The notes under the pieces: model-generated
Database searches by the model: none
Seen by the model: only the letters and a program-made list of their open reading frames with translations
What the model was told of the DNA's origin: nothing
In this document: positions 25,292-34,125 of the stretch, in pieces
Numbering within the stretch: the first letter of the stretch is position 1
How the letters are laid out: the number at the start of each line of letters is the position of its first letter
Translations under genes and position numbers: made by a program
Source of the DNA: Bacillota bacterium
GTDB lineage: Bacteria > Bacillota > Sulfobacillia > Sulfobacillales > Sulfobacillaceae
Reading direction: 5' to 3'
Length of the DNA: 64,000 nucleotides
NCBI GenBank assembly: GCA_021799435.1
Contig: JAJZAN010000006.1
Location: forward strand, 1 to 64,000

Positions 25292-26017
25292 ATGCATGAA
25301 TTTCCGAATGACCCGCCCCATTTCACGGCCGATCAATTTGTTGCCTATATCGCCCGCCAGGCGGAGACTGACCTCCACTCTTTCGGCATCCAGCCTGACG
25401 TCTTGTTGACCTATGTCAGCCACTTTGCGCTGTTGGACGACTGGAACCTGAAAGAGCCCCCAATGCGGCTCTTTCCGCCCCCCGTCCTGACCGGGCCGGA
25501 CCTCACCGTCATGCGCGGTCCCTTGGGAGCGCCGCTTGCGGCAGCCACCCTGGAAGAGCTGAAAGCTCTGGGGGCCCAGCGAATTTGGGTATTGGGGTAT
25601 GCTGGGAGCCTTGACCCGCGATTCCAATTGGGCGATGTGGCAGTGGTGGACCGGGCTTTCAGCGACGAGGGGACCTTCCGCCACTATCACCAGGATGGCT
25701 GGGGTGCGCCGTCCCCGGAAAGCCTGCACGCGTTTCCGGACGCCCTTCCCCGCACCGCCCTGTGGACGACCGACGGCATCTATCGCGAAACCGCCCAAAA
25801 GATCGCCTATTTCCGCGATCTGGGCTGCCAACTGGTTGATATGGAAACATCCTGCTATTTTCATGTCGGCAGGGCTCTGGGATTGCACGTCGGCGCCCTG
25901 ATGGTAGTCAGCGACGAACTGTTCCACCCATGGAAACCTGGGTTTGGTTCCCCTCCCGTTGTGGCGGGCGTTAACCGGGCTTACCATCTCTTCCGAACCC
26001 TCTTAGTCCGCCAGTAA
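25292..26017 (+). CDS. PNP/UDP-family nucleoside phosphorylase-like protein
   Basis: A 241-residue protein. GPLGAPLAAATLEELKALGAQRIWVLGYAGSL is the family's phosphate/ribose region, GDVAVVDRAFSDEG follows, and VDMETSCYFHVGRALG is the ribose-binding Met-Glu motif of uridine phosphorylase and related nucleosidases. The substrate (uridine, MTA or another nucleoside) cannot be read off. ATG 25292 lies 7 bases after AAGGAGAG. The LhgO-like gene follows after 15 bases. Confidence 0.85.
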   Translation: MHEFPNDPPHFTADQFVAYIARQAETDLHSFGIQPDVLLTYVSHFALLDDWNLKEPPMRLFPPPVLTGPDLTVMRGPLGAPLAAATLEELKALGAQRIWVLGYAGSLDPRFQLGDVAVVDRAFSDEGTFRHYHQDGWGAPSPESLHAFPDALPRTALWTTDGIYRETAQKIAYFRDLGCQLVDMETSCYFHVGRALGLHVGALMVVSDELFHPWKPGFGSPPVVAGVNRAYHLFRTLLVRQ

Positions 26018-26032
26018 TCCCGGAGGTAAGCG

Positions 26033-27265
26033 TTGGAGACTTATGACGTGATGATCGTCGGCGCCGGCATTGTCGGATTGACCATCGCCCGGGAACTATC
26101 GCAGCGTTGGCCGGATGCCCGTCTCCTGCTATTGGAGCAGGAGCACAGCCTCGCCGCTCACCAAAGCGGCCACAACAGCGGCGTAATCCATTCCGGTATT
26201 TACTATCGGCCCGGATCGTTGAAAGCACGGCTCACCCTCGAGAGCCGCGCCCGCCTGTTGCGATTTTTAGACGAAGAGAAGCTGCCCTATGAGATTTCCG
26301 GAAAACTGGTCGTGGCCGTGCGGCCCGAGGAGTTAGCCAAGCTGCGCGATCTCTACGAAAATGGCCGTGTCAATCACGTTCCGGGTATCCGCTTGATGGG
26401 GCAGGAAGCCATGCGGGAGGTTGAACCGCATGTGCGCGGACTGAAGGCCATCTACGTGCCCAGCACCGGCATCACCGACTATCGGCAAATCGCCTTGAGA
26501 GTGGCAGAACGTCTCGCCGAGCGGGGGGTGATAATCCAGACGGGAGAGGCGGTCAAGCGCCTCCAGATTCAACCTCATATGGTGGTGGCAGAAACCCAAA
26601 CAGGACTTCAAGCTGCGGCCCGTTATCTCATCGCCGCGGCGGGCATCCAGGCTGATCGCCTCGCTCGGGCCGCCGGGTTGAAGCCAGCTTCTCGCATCAT
26701 TCCGGTCCGTGGCGGGTATTGGACGCTTCTGCCGCACAGCCGACATCTAGTCCGTTCTCTTATTTACCCAGTGCCGGATCCTCGCCTGCCCTTTTTGGGC
26801 GTCCATTTCACCCGCCGCATCAGCGACCAGGCTGTGTGGGTCGGTCCCAATGCGGTGTTGGCCAGCCATCGCACCCAACACCGCCGCGGCGCGCTCAACC
26901 TTCGCGATCTGGCGGACACGGCCGGGTTCCCGGGATTTTGGCGGTTGGCCCGCCGTTTCTGGAGATTTGGAGCGGGAGAATGGTACCGGGACCATTGGAT
27001 TTTCGCCTACCTACGCCAGGCCCAAGCTTACGTCCCGGAACTCACGCGTCAGGACTTAAGTCCGGGCCCCTTCGGCATCCGGGCCCAGTTAGTAGACGCG
27101 GATGGCGCCATGGTGGACGATTTCCGCATCATGTCGGCCGGTCGTGCCATATTTGTCTTGAATGCACCATCCCCCGCGGCCACCGCCTCTTTCGCCATTG
27201 CCCGCCATGTGGTGGACGAAGGCGCCCGAAATTTCGGATGGACGCTTCTGCCTCCTCAGCTGTGA
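26033..27265 (+). CDS. FAD-dependent oxidoreductase, L-2-hydroxyglutarate oxidase (LhgO)-like
   Basis: A 410-residue DAO-family flavoprotein. The N-terminal FAD motif is VMIVGAGIVGLTIARELSQ, then SGHNSGVIHSGIYYRPGSLKA, the diagnostic LhgO stretch, and IRAQLVDADGAMVDDF near the C-terminus. LhgO oxidises L-2-hydroxyglutarate to 2-oxoglutarate and passes electrons to the quinone pool. TTG start at 26033, 6 bases after CGGAGG. Other 2-hydroxyacid or amino-acid substrates are possible. Confidence 0.87.
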   Translation: METYDVMIVGAGIVGLTIARELSQRWPDARLLLLEQEHSLAAHQSGHNSGVIHSGIYYRPGSLKARLTLESRARLLRFLDEEKLPYEISGKLVVAVRPEELAKLRDLYENGRVNHVPGIRLMGQEAMREVEPHVRGLKAIYVPSTGITDYRQIALRVAERLAERGVIIQTGEAVKRLQIQPHMVVAETQTGLQAAARYLIAAAGIQADRLARAAGLKPASRIIPVRGGYWTLLPHSRHLVRSLIYPVPDPRLPFLGVHFTRRISDQAVWVGPNAVLASHRTQHRRGALNLRDLADTAGFPGFWRLARRFWRFGAGEWYRDHWIFAYLRQAQAYVPELTRQDLSPGPFGIRAQLVDADGAMVDDFRIMSAGRAIFVLNAPSPAATASFAIARHVVDEGARNFGWTLLPPQL

Positions 27266-27314
27266 CGATCCTGCAAAAACCGCGCCGGGTCCAACTTCGC
27301 ACCTTCCACGACTA

Positions 27315-27350
27315 GGGAGATCGCCATCTGTGAAAAACATGGCATCTCCC
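27315..27350. terminator. Hairpin between LhgO-like and LysE-family genes
   Basis: A near-perfect 12-bp stem (GGGAGAT-c-GCCAT at 27315-27327 with ATGGC-ATCTCCC at 27339-27350) and an 11-base loop, 50 bases after the LhgO stop and 125 bases beyond the convergent LysE stop. No T-run, so its efficiency is unknown. Nothing else was seen between 27266 and 27475. Confidence 0.5.
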
Positions 27351-27475
27351 CCCGCGACCGGAACGGTCATCCCATCCTCTCCGGATGCCGCGCCTTATTC
27401 CAGTGCCCAAATAATGTGGCGTCCCATCACCAGACCAACATCGTCATTAGATTAGAGCCATTTGAGGAATCCTGC

Positions 27476-28141
27476 CTAGGCAATGAGCCCGGAAATGCCG
27501 TGAACGGCCAGCAGAACCGCCACAATCGCCAATCCCAGTGCCGCGGCTCGGAGCGTCCAGACCTGAAACCGGCTGCCCATCCATTCCACGCCACGGTCCG
27601 CCAACACCGACAGTCCGATCTTCAGCCCAATCATCCCCACGTAAAACATCAAAATGAAGAGGATGCCCCAGACCGCTCCATGGTGGAGCGCGCGCACAGC
27701 AACAGGAGCTCCCACAACCATCCAAAAGAGCCATGGGTGGGGATTCAAGAAATTGACCAGCACAGCCCTCGCATACGAAACCTCACCTGCTCGGCTCCTG
27801 GGAGGCGGTGCAGAACGGGTAGTCCCCCCATCCGCCACCGCGGCTAGAGCCGGTTCGACATAGGCCGCTCGCCGCGCTGCCCGTCCGGTATCCCAGGCAA
27901 TATAGCCCACCAGCACCCCTCCGGCCAGACTAATGCCATTTAGCCACACCGCCGGCACCAGCCGAACCAGGCCCACGGCCACCACGACGATGACCAGGTC
28001 TGACGCCAGCGGCGCCAATGCCATCAAGGCACCTGCACGCCACCCCCGGAGCACCGCTTGGGAGATGACCAGTGTTTGCAAGGGCCCGGGCGAAACCGCC
28101 GACCCCAGCCCCAGGACCAAACCCAGTATTGCAAAGTGCAT
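27476..28141 (-). CDS. LysE/RhtB-family amino-acid exporter
   Basis: A 221-residue membrane protein with six predicted helices. SAVSPGPLQTLVISQAVLRGWRAG is the LysE-family N-terminal signature and VLVNFLNPHPWLFWMVVG the central NPxP motif. Exports amino acids or related metabolites. The middle loop (about residues 80-120) is Ala/Arg/Ser-rich and longer than usual. ATG 28141 is the only strong start. Confidence 0.87.
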   Translation of the reverse strand: MHFAILGLVLGLGSAVSPGPLQTLVISQAVLRGWRAGALMALAPLASDLVIVVVAVGLVRLVPAVWLNGISLAGGVLVGYIAWDTGRAARRAAYVEPALAAVADGGTTRSAPPPRSRAGEVSYARAVLVNFLNPHPWLFWMVVGAPVAVRALHHGAVWGILFILMFYVGMIGLKIGLSVLADRGVEWMGSRFQVWTLRAAALGLAIVAVLLAVHGISGLIA

Positions 28142-28231
28142 TGCCGTATTCCCCTTTCATTGAGCCTGAGGAATCCTTTCCCAGTCACTGTGGCAGTCTA
28201 CGGGCTAACGAATCTTCTGAGGAGGCTTCTT

Positions 28232-28480
28232 GTGAAAAGGCTTATTCTAGCGCTCGTGTTCGCGATAATCGTCACCGCCTTCGCGCTGCAAAACAATCGG
28301 CCCTTTGCCATCACATTGCTGGTCTGGCGAGTTCCCCGCCTCTCGGCGGCTTTGGTGATTATCTCCAGCGTGCTCTTCGGCGTGATTCTGGGAGCCCTCT
28401 TGGCCTGGCGAGAACGCCTGCGTCTGGGTCGCCTCAGGGAGACCAAGCCCACCCCGCATGCTCCGGGAGAACCGCAGTGA
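28232..28480 (+). CDS. LapA/DUF1049-domain small membrane protein
   Basis: An 82-residue protein with two helices: ALVFAIIVTAFALQNNRPFAITLLVWRV is the LapA (YciS) signature, then SAALVIISSVLFGVILGALL and a basic tail. In E. coli the relative helps control LPS assembly; in Firmicutes the role is unknown. GTG start at 28232, 6 bases after GAGGAGG. It overlaps the YjbQ gene by GTGA. Confidence 0.82.
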   Translation: MKRLILALVFAIIVTAFALQNNRPFAITLLVWRVPRLSAALVIISSVLFGVILGALLAWRERLRLGRLRETKPTPHAPGEPQ

Positions 28481-28881
28481 AGGTGCTGGAACTCCTCACC
28501 CATTCTCGTGAAGAAATGCAGGACATCTCGGATTCCCTAAAATCCATGGTTCGAAACTCGGGCATTCAGAGCGGCATTCTGGTCGTGCAATCGCCCCATA
28601 CCACTCTAGGACTCACGGTGAACGAAAATGCCGACCTCGACGTCCAAACTGACATGCTCGGCCATCTTCGCGACCTCATTCCCCAAAACCCGGCGTTCAA
28701 ACATCGCGAGGGCAACTCCGACAGTCACATCAAAGTCACGTTGGTGGGTCCCTCCCTCACGCTTCTTGTGGAAGCAGGCGCCCTCGTGTTAGGGACCTGG
28801 CAAGGCGTTTATGCCATGGAGTTCGACGGCCCCCGTCACCGACAGGTTTGGGTGCAAGTCATCGGCACCGCAGATCGCTAA
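28477..28881 (+). CDS. YjbQ/UPF0047 family protein
   Basis: A 134-residue protein with the full UPF0047 pattern: VQSPHTTLGLTVNENAD, then HREGNSDSHIKVTLVGPSLTLLVEAGALVLGTWQGVYAMEFDGPRHR in separate conserved blocks. Family members such as YjbQ have weak thiamine-phosphate synthase activity, but their true function is unsettled. GTG start at 28477 overlaps the lapA stop. The 3' end overlaps the convergent thioesterase by 4 bases. Confidence 0.9.
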   Translation: MKVLELLTHSREEMQDISDSLKSMVRNSGIQSGILVVQSPHTTLGLTVNENADLDVQTDMLGHLRDLIPQNPAFKHREGNSDSHIKVTLVGPSLTLLVEAGALVLGTWQGVYAMEFDGPRHRQVWVQVIGTADR

Positions 28882-29360
28882 TTCGACTGACCGAAGTTCT
28901 CGGGGACCCGCACGGCGATTACGTCGCCTCGGGCCGTCACCAGACCTCCTGCGGTAAGTTCGCTCACCACCCGCACTTTCCTGGCCCCTACCTCGGCAAT
29001 GGTGCCTCGCGCCACCAGCGGAACCCCCAGCGGGGTGGGCTTCAAATAGTCGACTTTCAACGACCCGGTGACGCATCGCGGCGTGGCCGCGCCATCCCCC
29101 AACACGTGGCCATCTTGCCGGTGGAGGGCGAGCGCGCCCGACCCGGTTGAGTGGCAGTCTATCAGCGCCGCCAGCAGCCCGCCGTACACGAACCCAGGAA
29201 TGGCCGTATACTCCGGTCCCGGCTCAAACACGGTCAGTGTCTCCTCACCATCCCACCGGGTGCGAAAGTGATGTCCAGCGCCGTTCAATCGACCGCATCC
29301 GTAGCACCAAGCAAATTCCTCGGCATAGAAATCCTGCACGGCAAGAAATGACTCACTCAT
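28878..29360 (-). CDS. Hot-dog fold PaaI-like thioesterase
   Basis: A 160-residue hot-dog protein. CYGCGRLNGAGHHF near the N-terminus is a CxxCG motif seen in a group of PaaI-like thioesterases; AIPGFVYGGLLAALIDCHS carries the catalytic helix region. ATG 29360 follows GAAGGAGG; a longer frame covers the upstream intergenic hairpin. It follows the S9 peptidase gene by 58 bases, in which GGGGCC...GGCCCC can fold. Confidence 0.85.
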   Translation of the reverse strand: MSESFLAVQDFYAEEFAWCYGCGRLNGAGHHFRTRWDGEETLTVFEPGPEYTAIPGFVYGGLLAALIDCHSTGSGALALHRQDGHVLGDGAATPRCVTGSLKVDYLKPTPLGVPLVARGTIAEVGARKVRVVSELTAGGLVTARGDVIAVRVPENFGQSN

Positions 29361-29418
29361 CGAAGCGCCTCCTTCAGACAAGTACGGGGCCAGCCCCCAC
29401 AAAAGCCGGCCCCACGGG

Positions 29419-31539
29419 TTAGTGTGTGGTCTCTGTAACCGCAATGCCGCCATATCGTGCCAGCCATTCATCAATGCGCTTTAGTCGGTCGATGGCCCGC
29501 TGGGGGCGGGTGATGGCGTGGTGCTCGCCTGGATAAATCACCAGCTCCGTCGGCACGCCGCGCTTCTTCAAGGCCACATAAAGCTCTTCGGCCTGATTCA
29601 GTGGACAACGCCAGTCGTGCTCCCCCGCTGTAATCAGGAGCGGAGTGCGGATGTTGGCGAGTCCGCTCATGGGAGAAATCCGATAATAGGTCTCGGGGTT
29701 CTGCCACGGAACACCGATGTCATCCTGCCACCACAGATGGCAGTCATCGGTGCCAAAGGCGCTCACATAGTCCCACATCCCGTGCTCGGTGACCGCTGCC
29801 CGGAAACGATCGGTATGGCCGACAGCCCAGTTCGTCATGATGCCGCCCTGGGAGAATCCTGTACAAAACAGCTGATCCTCACGGGTCCAGCCGTGTTCGA
29901 CCAAGTAATCCACGCCGCACATCACATCGTCATGCTCCCGGGGACCCCAGTCGCCCTGAATGCTCTGGCAAAATGCCTCGCCATAGGAAATCGAACCGCG
30001 ATAGTTCACCATCAGCACCAAGTAGCCTCGATTGGCCCAATACTGGGTGTCGAATTCGAATTGCGGCGTGTCATACCACATGGGGCCGCCATGGATGTTC
30101 ACCAAGAGCGGTGCTTGGTCGCGTCCCGGCTCAAATCCGGGCGGTGTCAGGACCAGTGCTTCCACCGCCCCCCCGTCGTGATTGACGTATTGAATCCAGT
30201 GGTACGTCCCCACCGTACGGTCGTCCAGCCAGGCTCCGGTGTGGGTCAGGCGGCGGAACTGACCATTGTCGGAAAAGTAGAGTTCCCCGCCGTGCTGCGG
30301 CAGATTGTAAATGACCGCTATGCCCTGGGGATTGGCGTCCGCTTGCGACACCGTACCCATGCGTTCGTGGGGAATCAATATCTCGAACCCGCCTTCGGTC
30401 GAAAACTGGATCAATTTGGACTGAGCCTGGTCATGCGCCAACGCCAAAATGGCGCCGCCGCTATGCCATGCCACAAGCCGCGACACCACACCGGAGAACT
30501 CGCGGCTTACCAGCTGCATCGGGGTCCGGCCGGCCGCGACGGGATAGACTCGGGCATGCTCGACGGGGTCGCCTTCCACCTGGTCGGGCACGATTCCGCC
30601 CACTGAGGACCAGCCTTGACCGATGCACTCGTGAAGTGACGCAACAGGCGTGGCATCCCCGACCGCAATAGTATAAAGCCGCTCCAACACGTAGCTGTTT
30701 TCCGGCCGCTCCGAGGTAATCAACGCCACCTGCCGGCTGTCTGGGGAAAAGAGAGCCGACGAGACACCGACATCGCCCTGGGTCAGTCGGAACGTCTGGC
30801 TGCCGTCGGGCCGGATGAGCCACAAGTCTGTGCGGCCATTATTGTCCGCGTCCCCGGTACGGTTGGAAAAGAATAAAATCCAAGCGCCATCCGGCGACCA
30901 ACGAGGATTCGTCTCGTCCGCCGGCCCGTCCGTCAGCCGCGTGACGGCCCGCTGGGACAAGTCCACGATAAACAGGTGCGTCCTGACATTGTCCAAGTAC
31001 CCGTCTCCATCGTGCTTGTGCTGCATACGGGTGATCACTAAGGGTCCCGGCTTCTTGTCGTCGCGGATACCCTTTAGGTACCGCTCCTCCTCGTCCGACG
31101 GATCGCGGCTGGCAAACACCAGCCGGGTAGAATCCGGCGACCAGTCAAAGCTGTCCACGCCTTCCCCTCGATTGGTGACCTGGCGGGGCTCTCCGCCCAT
31201 CAGGCGGTCAAACACCCAAATCTGCGACTTGGGCTCCGACTCCGACTTTTCCCAGTCTTCGTCGGTCATCAGCTCCATCTCTTTGGGTCGGGAGGACAGG
31301 AAAGCCAGATACCGTCCATCTGGTGACCATTTCGGTTGGCCATCCTGGGACCGACTGCGTGTCAGGCGTTGGGCGTCTCCACCCCCCGTGGACACCAGCC
31401 ACAGGTTCCGGCTCACCGCATCGGCTCCCCGAATGGGTTCCGACACAATGTAGGCTGCGTAGTCTCCCGACGGAGAGAGCGCGACAGACTGAATCGTCCG
31501 GGTACGGTAGAAATCATCAAGAGCAATCTTTTCGGCCAT
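29419..31539 (-). CDS. Prolyl oligopeptidase family (S9) serine peptidase
   Basis: A 706-residue S9 peptidase. The first 430 residues form a WD/PD40-type beta-propeller with repeats such as PKWSPDGRYLAF, FDWSPDSTRLVF and PRWSPDGAWILF. The C-terminal alpha/beta hydrolase domain has the nucleophile in GFSQGGIMTNW, Asp in ITAGEHDWRCP and His in GEHHAI. No signal peptide. Acylaminoacyl peptidase or dipeptidyl peptidase-type action on short cytoplasmic peptides is likely. ATG 31539 lies after AAAGGAG. Confidence 0.94.
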   Translation of the reverse strand: MAEKIALDDFYRTRTIQSVALSPSGDYAAYIVSEPIRGADAVSRNLWLVSTGGGDAQRLTRSRSQDGQPKWSPDGRYLAFLSSRPKEMELMTDEDWEKSESEPKSQIWVFDRLMGGEPRQVTNRGEGVDSFDWSPDSTRLVFASRDPSDEEERYLKGIRDDKKPGPLVITRMQHKHDGDGYLDNVRTHLFIVDLSQRAVTRLTDGPADETNPRWSPDGAWILFFSNRTGDADNNGRTDLWLIRPDGSQTFRLTQGDVGVSSALFSPDSRQVALITSERPENSYVLERLYTIAVGDATPVASLHECIGQGWSSVGGIVPDQVEGDPVEHARVYPVAAGRTPMQLVSREFSGVVSRLVAWHSGGAILALAHDQAQSKLIQFSTEGGFEILIPHERMGTVSQADANPQGIAVIYNLPQHGGELYFSDNGQFRRLTHTGAWLDDRTVGTYHWIQYVNHDGGAVEALVLTPPGFEPGRDQAPLLVNIHGGPMWYDTPQFEFDTQYWANRGYLVLMVNYRGSISYGEAFCQSIQGDWGPREHDDVMCGVDYLVEHGWTREDQLFCTGFSQGGIMTNWAVGHTDRFRAAVTEHGMWDYVSAFGTDDCHLWWQDDIGVPWQNPETYYRISPMSGLANIRTPLLITAGEHDWRCPLNQAEELYVALKKRGVPTELVIYPGEHHAITRPQRAIDRLKRIDEWLARYGGIAVTETTH

Positions 31540-31641
31540 GATTACGCTCCTTTGCGTGGAATGAGCATTCTCTTCCCTATTCGAGAGATAAATCCCTGCT
31601 GTCAGCGCATTTCCTGGTAGCGGTCCCGCCTCTCTACAGTG

Positions 31642-31660
31642 TATAGTGTTGACTAGTCAG
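31642..31660 (+). promoter_or_regulatory. Promoter -10 and palindromic operator upstream of the GntR gene
   Basis: TATAGT (31642-31647) resembles a -10 element, and the perfect palindrome TGACTAGTCA (31650-31659) follows at the expected start point. HutC-type GntR repressors bind palindromes with a similar core, such as GTCTAGAC, so autoregulation of this salvage operon is plausible. Confidence 0.5.
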
Positions 31661-31680
31661 GAGAGGAGGCGATTCTTGTC

Positions 31681-32418
31681 ATGGCCGCAAGCCCTGTCCA
31701 ATCCAAACACCAGCAAATTGTCCGCTGGATGAACGCCCAGATTGATTCGGGTGCCTGGGGACCGCACCACAAACTTAAGTCTGAGCCGGAACTGGCATCT
31801 GAGCTGAAGGTAGCCCGCGGCACAGTCCAAAAGGCTCTCAACGAGTTGGTGCGGGCCCGCCGCCTATATCGCGTCCGTGGCAAGGGCACCTTCGTGTCCA
31901 GCCATGTTGTCGAGCCCTCGTTGGCGCAGAGTCTGCTCTCCCTGTCAGAAGCGCTGGACTTGGAGGGACTGACCGTCAGCACGTCGGTGCTGGCTGTCAA
32001 GGTTCTCAGAACCGCTCCCGTTTGGGTGCGAGAAGCCCTGACGACAGACAGCCGCACGCCGATTCTGTATCTGCAGCGCATCAAGCACATGCCGGACGGT
32101 CCCGTCGCCGTACTCGACAATTACCTCAGTTTGAACGACTTTCCCGGACTGCAACGGGTTGATTTCAAGGAACGACGCCTATTTGACGTGATTGAACGCG
32201 ACTACGGCTTCAGCATCGATTGGGGATCCCGGGTATTCGATATCGTCCAGGCCACTCCAGCCCTGAGCCGCCACTTGATAGTGGCAACGGGGACACCGCT
32301 TGTACGGCTGGAACAGGTAGCATATACCGTCGGCAATACCCCCATTGAATGTTCGCATGTCTGGATTCGTCCCGACCGAGTGAGACTTCGCTCCGTCATT
32401 AAACGGGAGCACACCTGA
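31681..32418 (+). CDS. GntR-family (HutC/UTRA) transcriptional regulator
   Basis: A 245-residue repressor. An N-terminal winged helix (KSEPELASELKVARGTVQKALNELVRARRLYRVRGKGTFV) is followed by a UTRA effector domain from about residue 90. UTRA proteins sense sugars or nucleoside-related metabolites. It heads a row with deoC, a ribokinase-like gene and a nucleoside hydrolase, so a nucleoside or deoxyribose phosphate is a sensible effector. ATG 31681 is 11 bases after GAGGAGG. Probably binds the palindrome at 31650-31659. Confidence 0.92.
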   Translation: MAASPVQSKHQQIVRWMNAQIDSGAWGPHHKLKSEPELASELKVARGTVQKALNELVRARRLYRVRGKGTFVSSHVVEPSLAQSLLSLSEALDLEGLTVSTSVLAVKVLRTAPVWVREALTTDSRTPILYLQRIKHMPDGPVAVLDNYLSLNDFPGLQRVDFKERRLFDVIERDYGFSIDWGSRVFDIVQATPALSRHLIVATGTPLVRLEQVAYTVGNTPIECSHVWIRPDRVRLRSVIKREHT

Positions 32419-32470
32419 GCCGGTACACCCTGCAACTCCCATTGACCGAAGCTTCGAAGGAGTGATTCAC

Positions 32471-33148
32471 ATGAGTCAGGAACTAGCCCAGCATATCCAG
32501 CAGACGCTGGTACGCCCGGATGCCTCCTTGATCGAAATTGAACAGTTTTGCGAGGAGTGCCGAACCTATGGATTCCAAGGCGCCATGATTTCGCCCCTCT
32601 GGCTCAGCGTGGTCAAAGAGCGGCTCGAAGGGGCGCCAACCATCTTGTGCACGGCGCTCGGCTACCCCATGGGGGGCATGACATCGTTGTCCAAGGCCTT
32701 TGAGGTGCGCGACGTCGTCGCGCGCGGCGCCCAGCAAATCGACTTCATGCCGGCGGTCGGCTATCTGAAGTCTGGCTGGTACGGTGCCTATCGTCGGGAC
32801 ATCGCGGCCGTAGTCGAGGCAGCCGAAGGCGTCCCCATTAAAGTGATGCTGGAATTCGGCATGCTGACCGAGGATGAAAAGCGCGCCGCCGCCGAACTGG
32901 CCATCGAGGGGGGCGCCGCCTATCTCAAGAACTCCAGTGGGTGGGGTCAAGGCGGAACAGCAACGGTGGAGGATATCCAACTACTCACGTCGATCGCTCA
33001 AGGACGGGTGCAGGTAAAGGCGTCCGGCGGCATTCGCACCGCTGAACAGGCTCGGGCCATGCTGGACGCGGGAGCCGCACTCTTAGGCACGAGTGCGGGC
33101 GTGCAAATTGTCTCCGGAGAAGCCCAGACCGTCAAGGATCAGTATTAG
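32471..33148 (+). CDS. deoC: Deoxyribose-phosphate aldolase
   Basis: A 225-residue class I aldolase that cleaves 2-deoxyribose-5-phosphate to glyceraldehyde-3-phosphate and acetaldehyde. Family landmarks: QIDFMPAVGYLKSG, the Schiff-base lysine in YLKNSSGW and the second lysine in VKASGGIRT. ATG 32471 follows GAAGGAG by 8 bases. It is 53 bases downstream of the regulator and 11 upstream of the kinase. Confidence 0.92.
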   Translation: MSQELAQHIQQTLVRPDASLIEIEQFCEECRTYGFQGAMISPLWLSVVKERLEGAPTILCTALGYPMGGMTSLSKAFEVRDVVARGAQQIDFMPAVGYLKSGWYGAYRRDIAAVVEAAEGVPIKVMLEFGMLTEDEKRAAAELAIEGGAAYLKNSSGWGQGGTATVEDIQLLTSIAQGRVQVKASGGIRTAEQARAMLDAGAALLGTSAGVQIVSGEAQTVKDQY

Positions 33149-33159
33149 CGGAGGGGAGC

Positions 33160-34107
33160 ATGAAGAGAGGACGGGTTGCCGTTGTCGGCAGCTACAATCT
33201 CGGCATCACGTATCGCGTGAGCCATCTGCCGGTGTGGGGAGAAACCCTGGCGGGCCAATCGGCCCGGTTCGACCACGGGGGCAAGGGGTCTAATCAAGCG
33301 GTGGCCTGCGCGCGCCTGGGCGCATACACCTCGTTTGTGGGGTGTGTGGGTATGGACCCGGCGGGACATTCGGCGCGTCAGTTATTGGCCGCCGAAGGAA
33401 TCGATATGGGAGCGCTCGAGACTCTGGAGGGATATGCGACCGGGGTCGGCAGCATCTTTTTGGATGACGCCGGTGAAAACGCCATCGTGATCGATTTGGG
33501 CGCCAACGCGCAACTGACCCCCCAAGCTCTGGCCGCTCGTTCCCATGCCCCTTGGCGTACCGCAGACGTCGTGCTGGCGCAATGGGAAGTGCCATGGGAT
33601 ACCGTCCAGTGCGCATTTCAGGAAGCGGCAGGGCTTACCCTGTTGAACCCTGCCCCGGCGTGCCGGGAAATGGCGCATGCCGACTTGGTCGGCGTGGACA
33701 TTTTGACCCCCAATGCGACGGAAGCGCGCCTTTTAGCGGGGCTCGATCCAGCGTCCCCCATCTCCGACCGGGAGGTGCTGCAGCGGTTGCGGGATCGCAC
33801 CCAGGTCCCCCGAATCATTCTCACCCGGGGTCCGGCCGGGTCCCTGATCTGGGACGGAGAGCAGGCTTGGAGCGTGCCGGCCTTGCCCGTTCTGGCGGTT
33901 GACAGCACCGGGGCCGGGGATGTGTTTAACGGGGTGCTGGCCGCCGCCTTGTCCCAAGGGACGCCGTTCATGGACGCCGTGTGCTTGGGGAGCGCCGCCG
34001 CATCACTCAGTGTCGAAGTCCCGGGGGTCATCCCCGCCATACCCGCGGCCGAACTGATTCACCGCCGAGCCCGCGACATCAAGCCCCAATCGGCGCACCT
34101 CGACTAA
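33160..34107 (+). CDS. PfkB-family sugar kinase, ribokinase-like
   Basis: A 315-residue ribokinase-type enzyme. DHGGKGSNQAVACARLGA is the N-terminal PfkB motif and DSTGAGDVFNGVLAAAL holds the anion hole and catalytic Asp. The early sequence VVGSYNLGITYRV is close to ribokinases. In this operon it would phosphorylate ribose (or deoxyribose) released by the downstream hydrolase, giving the aldolase its substrate. GGAGGGG precedes ATG 33160. Confidence 0.9.
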   Translation: MKRGRVAVVGSYNLGITYRVSHLPVWGETLAGQSARFDHGGKGSNQAVACARLGAYTSFVGCVGMDPAGHSARQLLAAEGIDMGALETLEGYATGVGSIFLDDAGENAIVIDLGANAQLTPQALAARSHAPWRTADVVLAQWEVPWDTVQCAFQEAAGLTLLNPAPACREMAHADLVGVDILTPNATEARLLAGLDPASPISDREVLQRLRDRTQVPRIILTRGPAGSLIWDGEQAWSVPALPVLAVDSTGAGDVFNGVLAAALSQGTPFMDAVCLGSAAASLSVEVPGVIPAIPAAELIHRRARDIKPQSAHLD

Positions 34108-34125
34108 TCGAAGGAGGACAACCAA

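Noticed and set aside
29518-30606. 362-codon plus-strand frame inside the S9 peptidase gene
   Set aside because: Antisense shadow of a gene with clear propeller repeats and catalytic triad.
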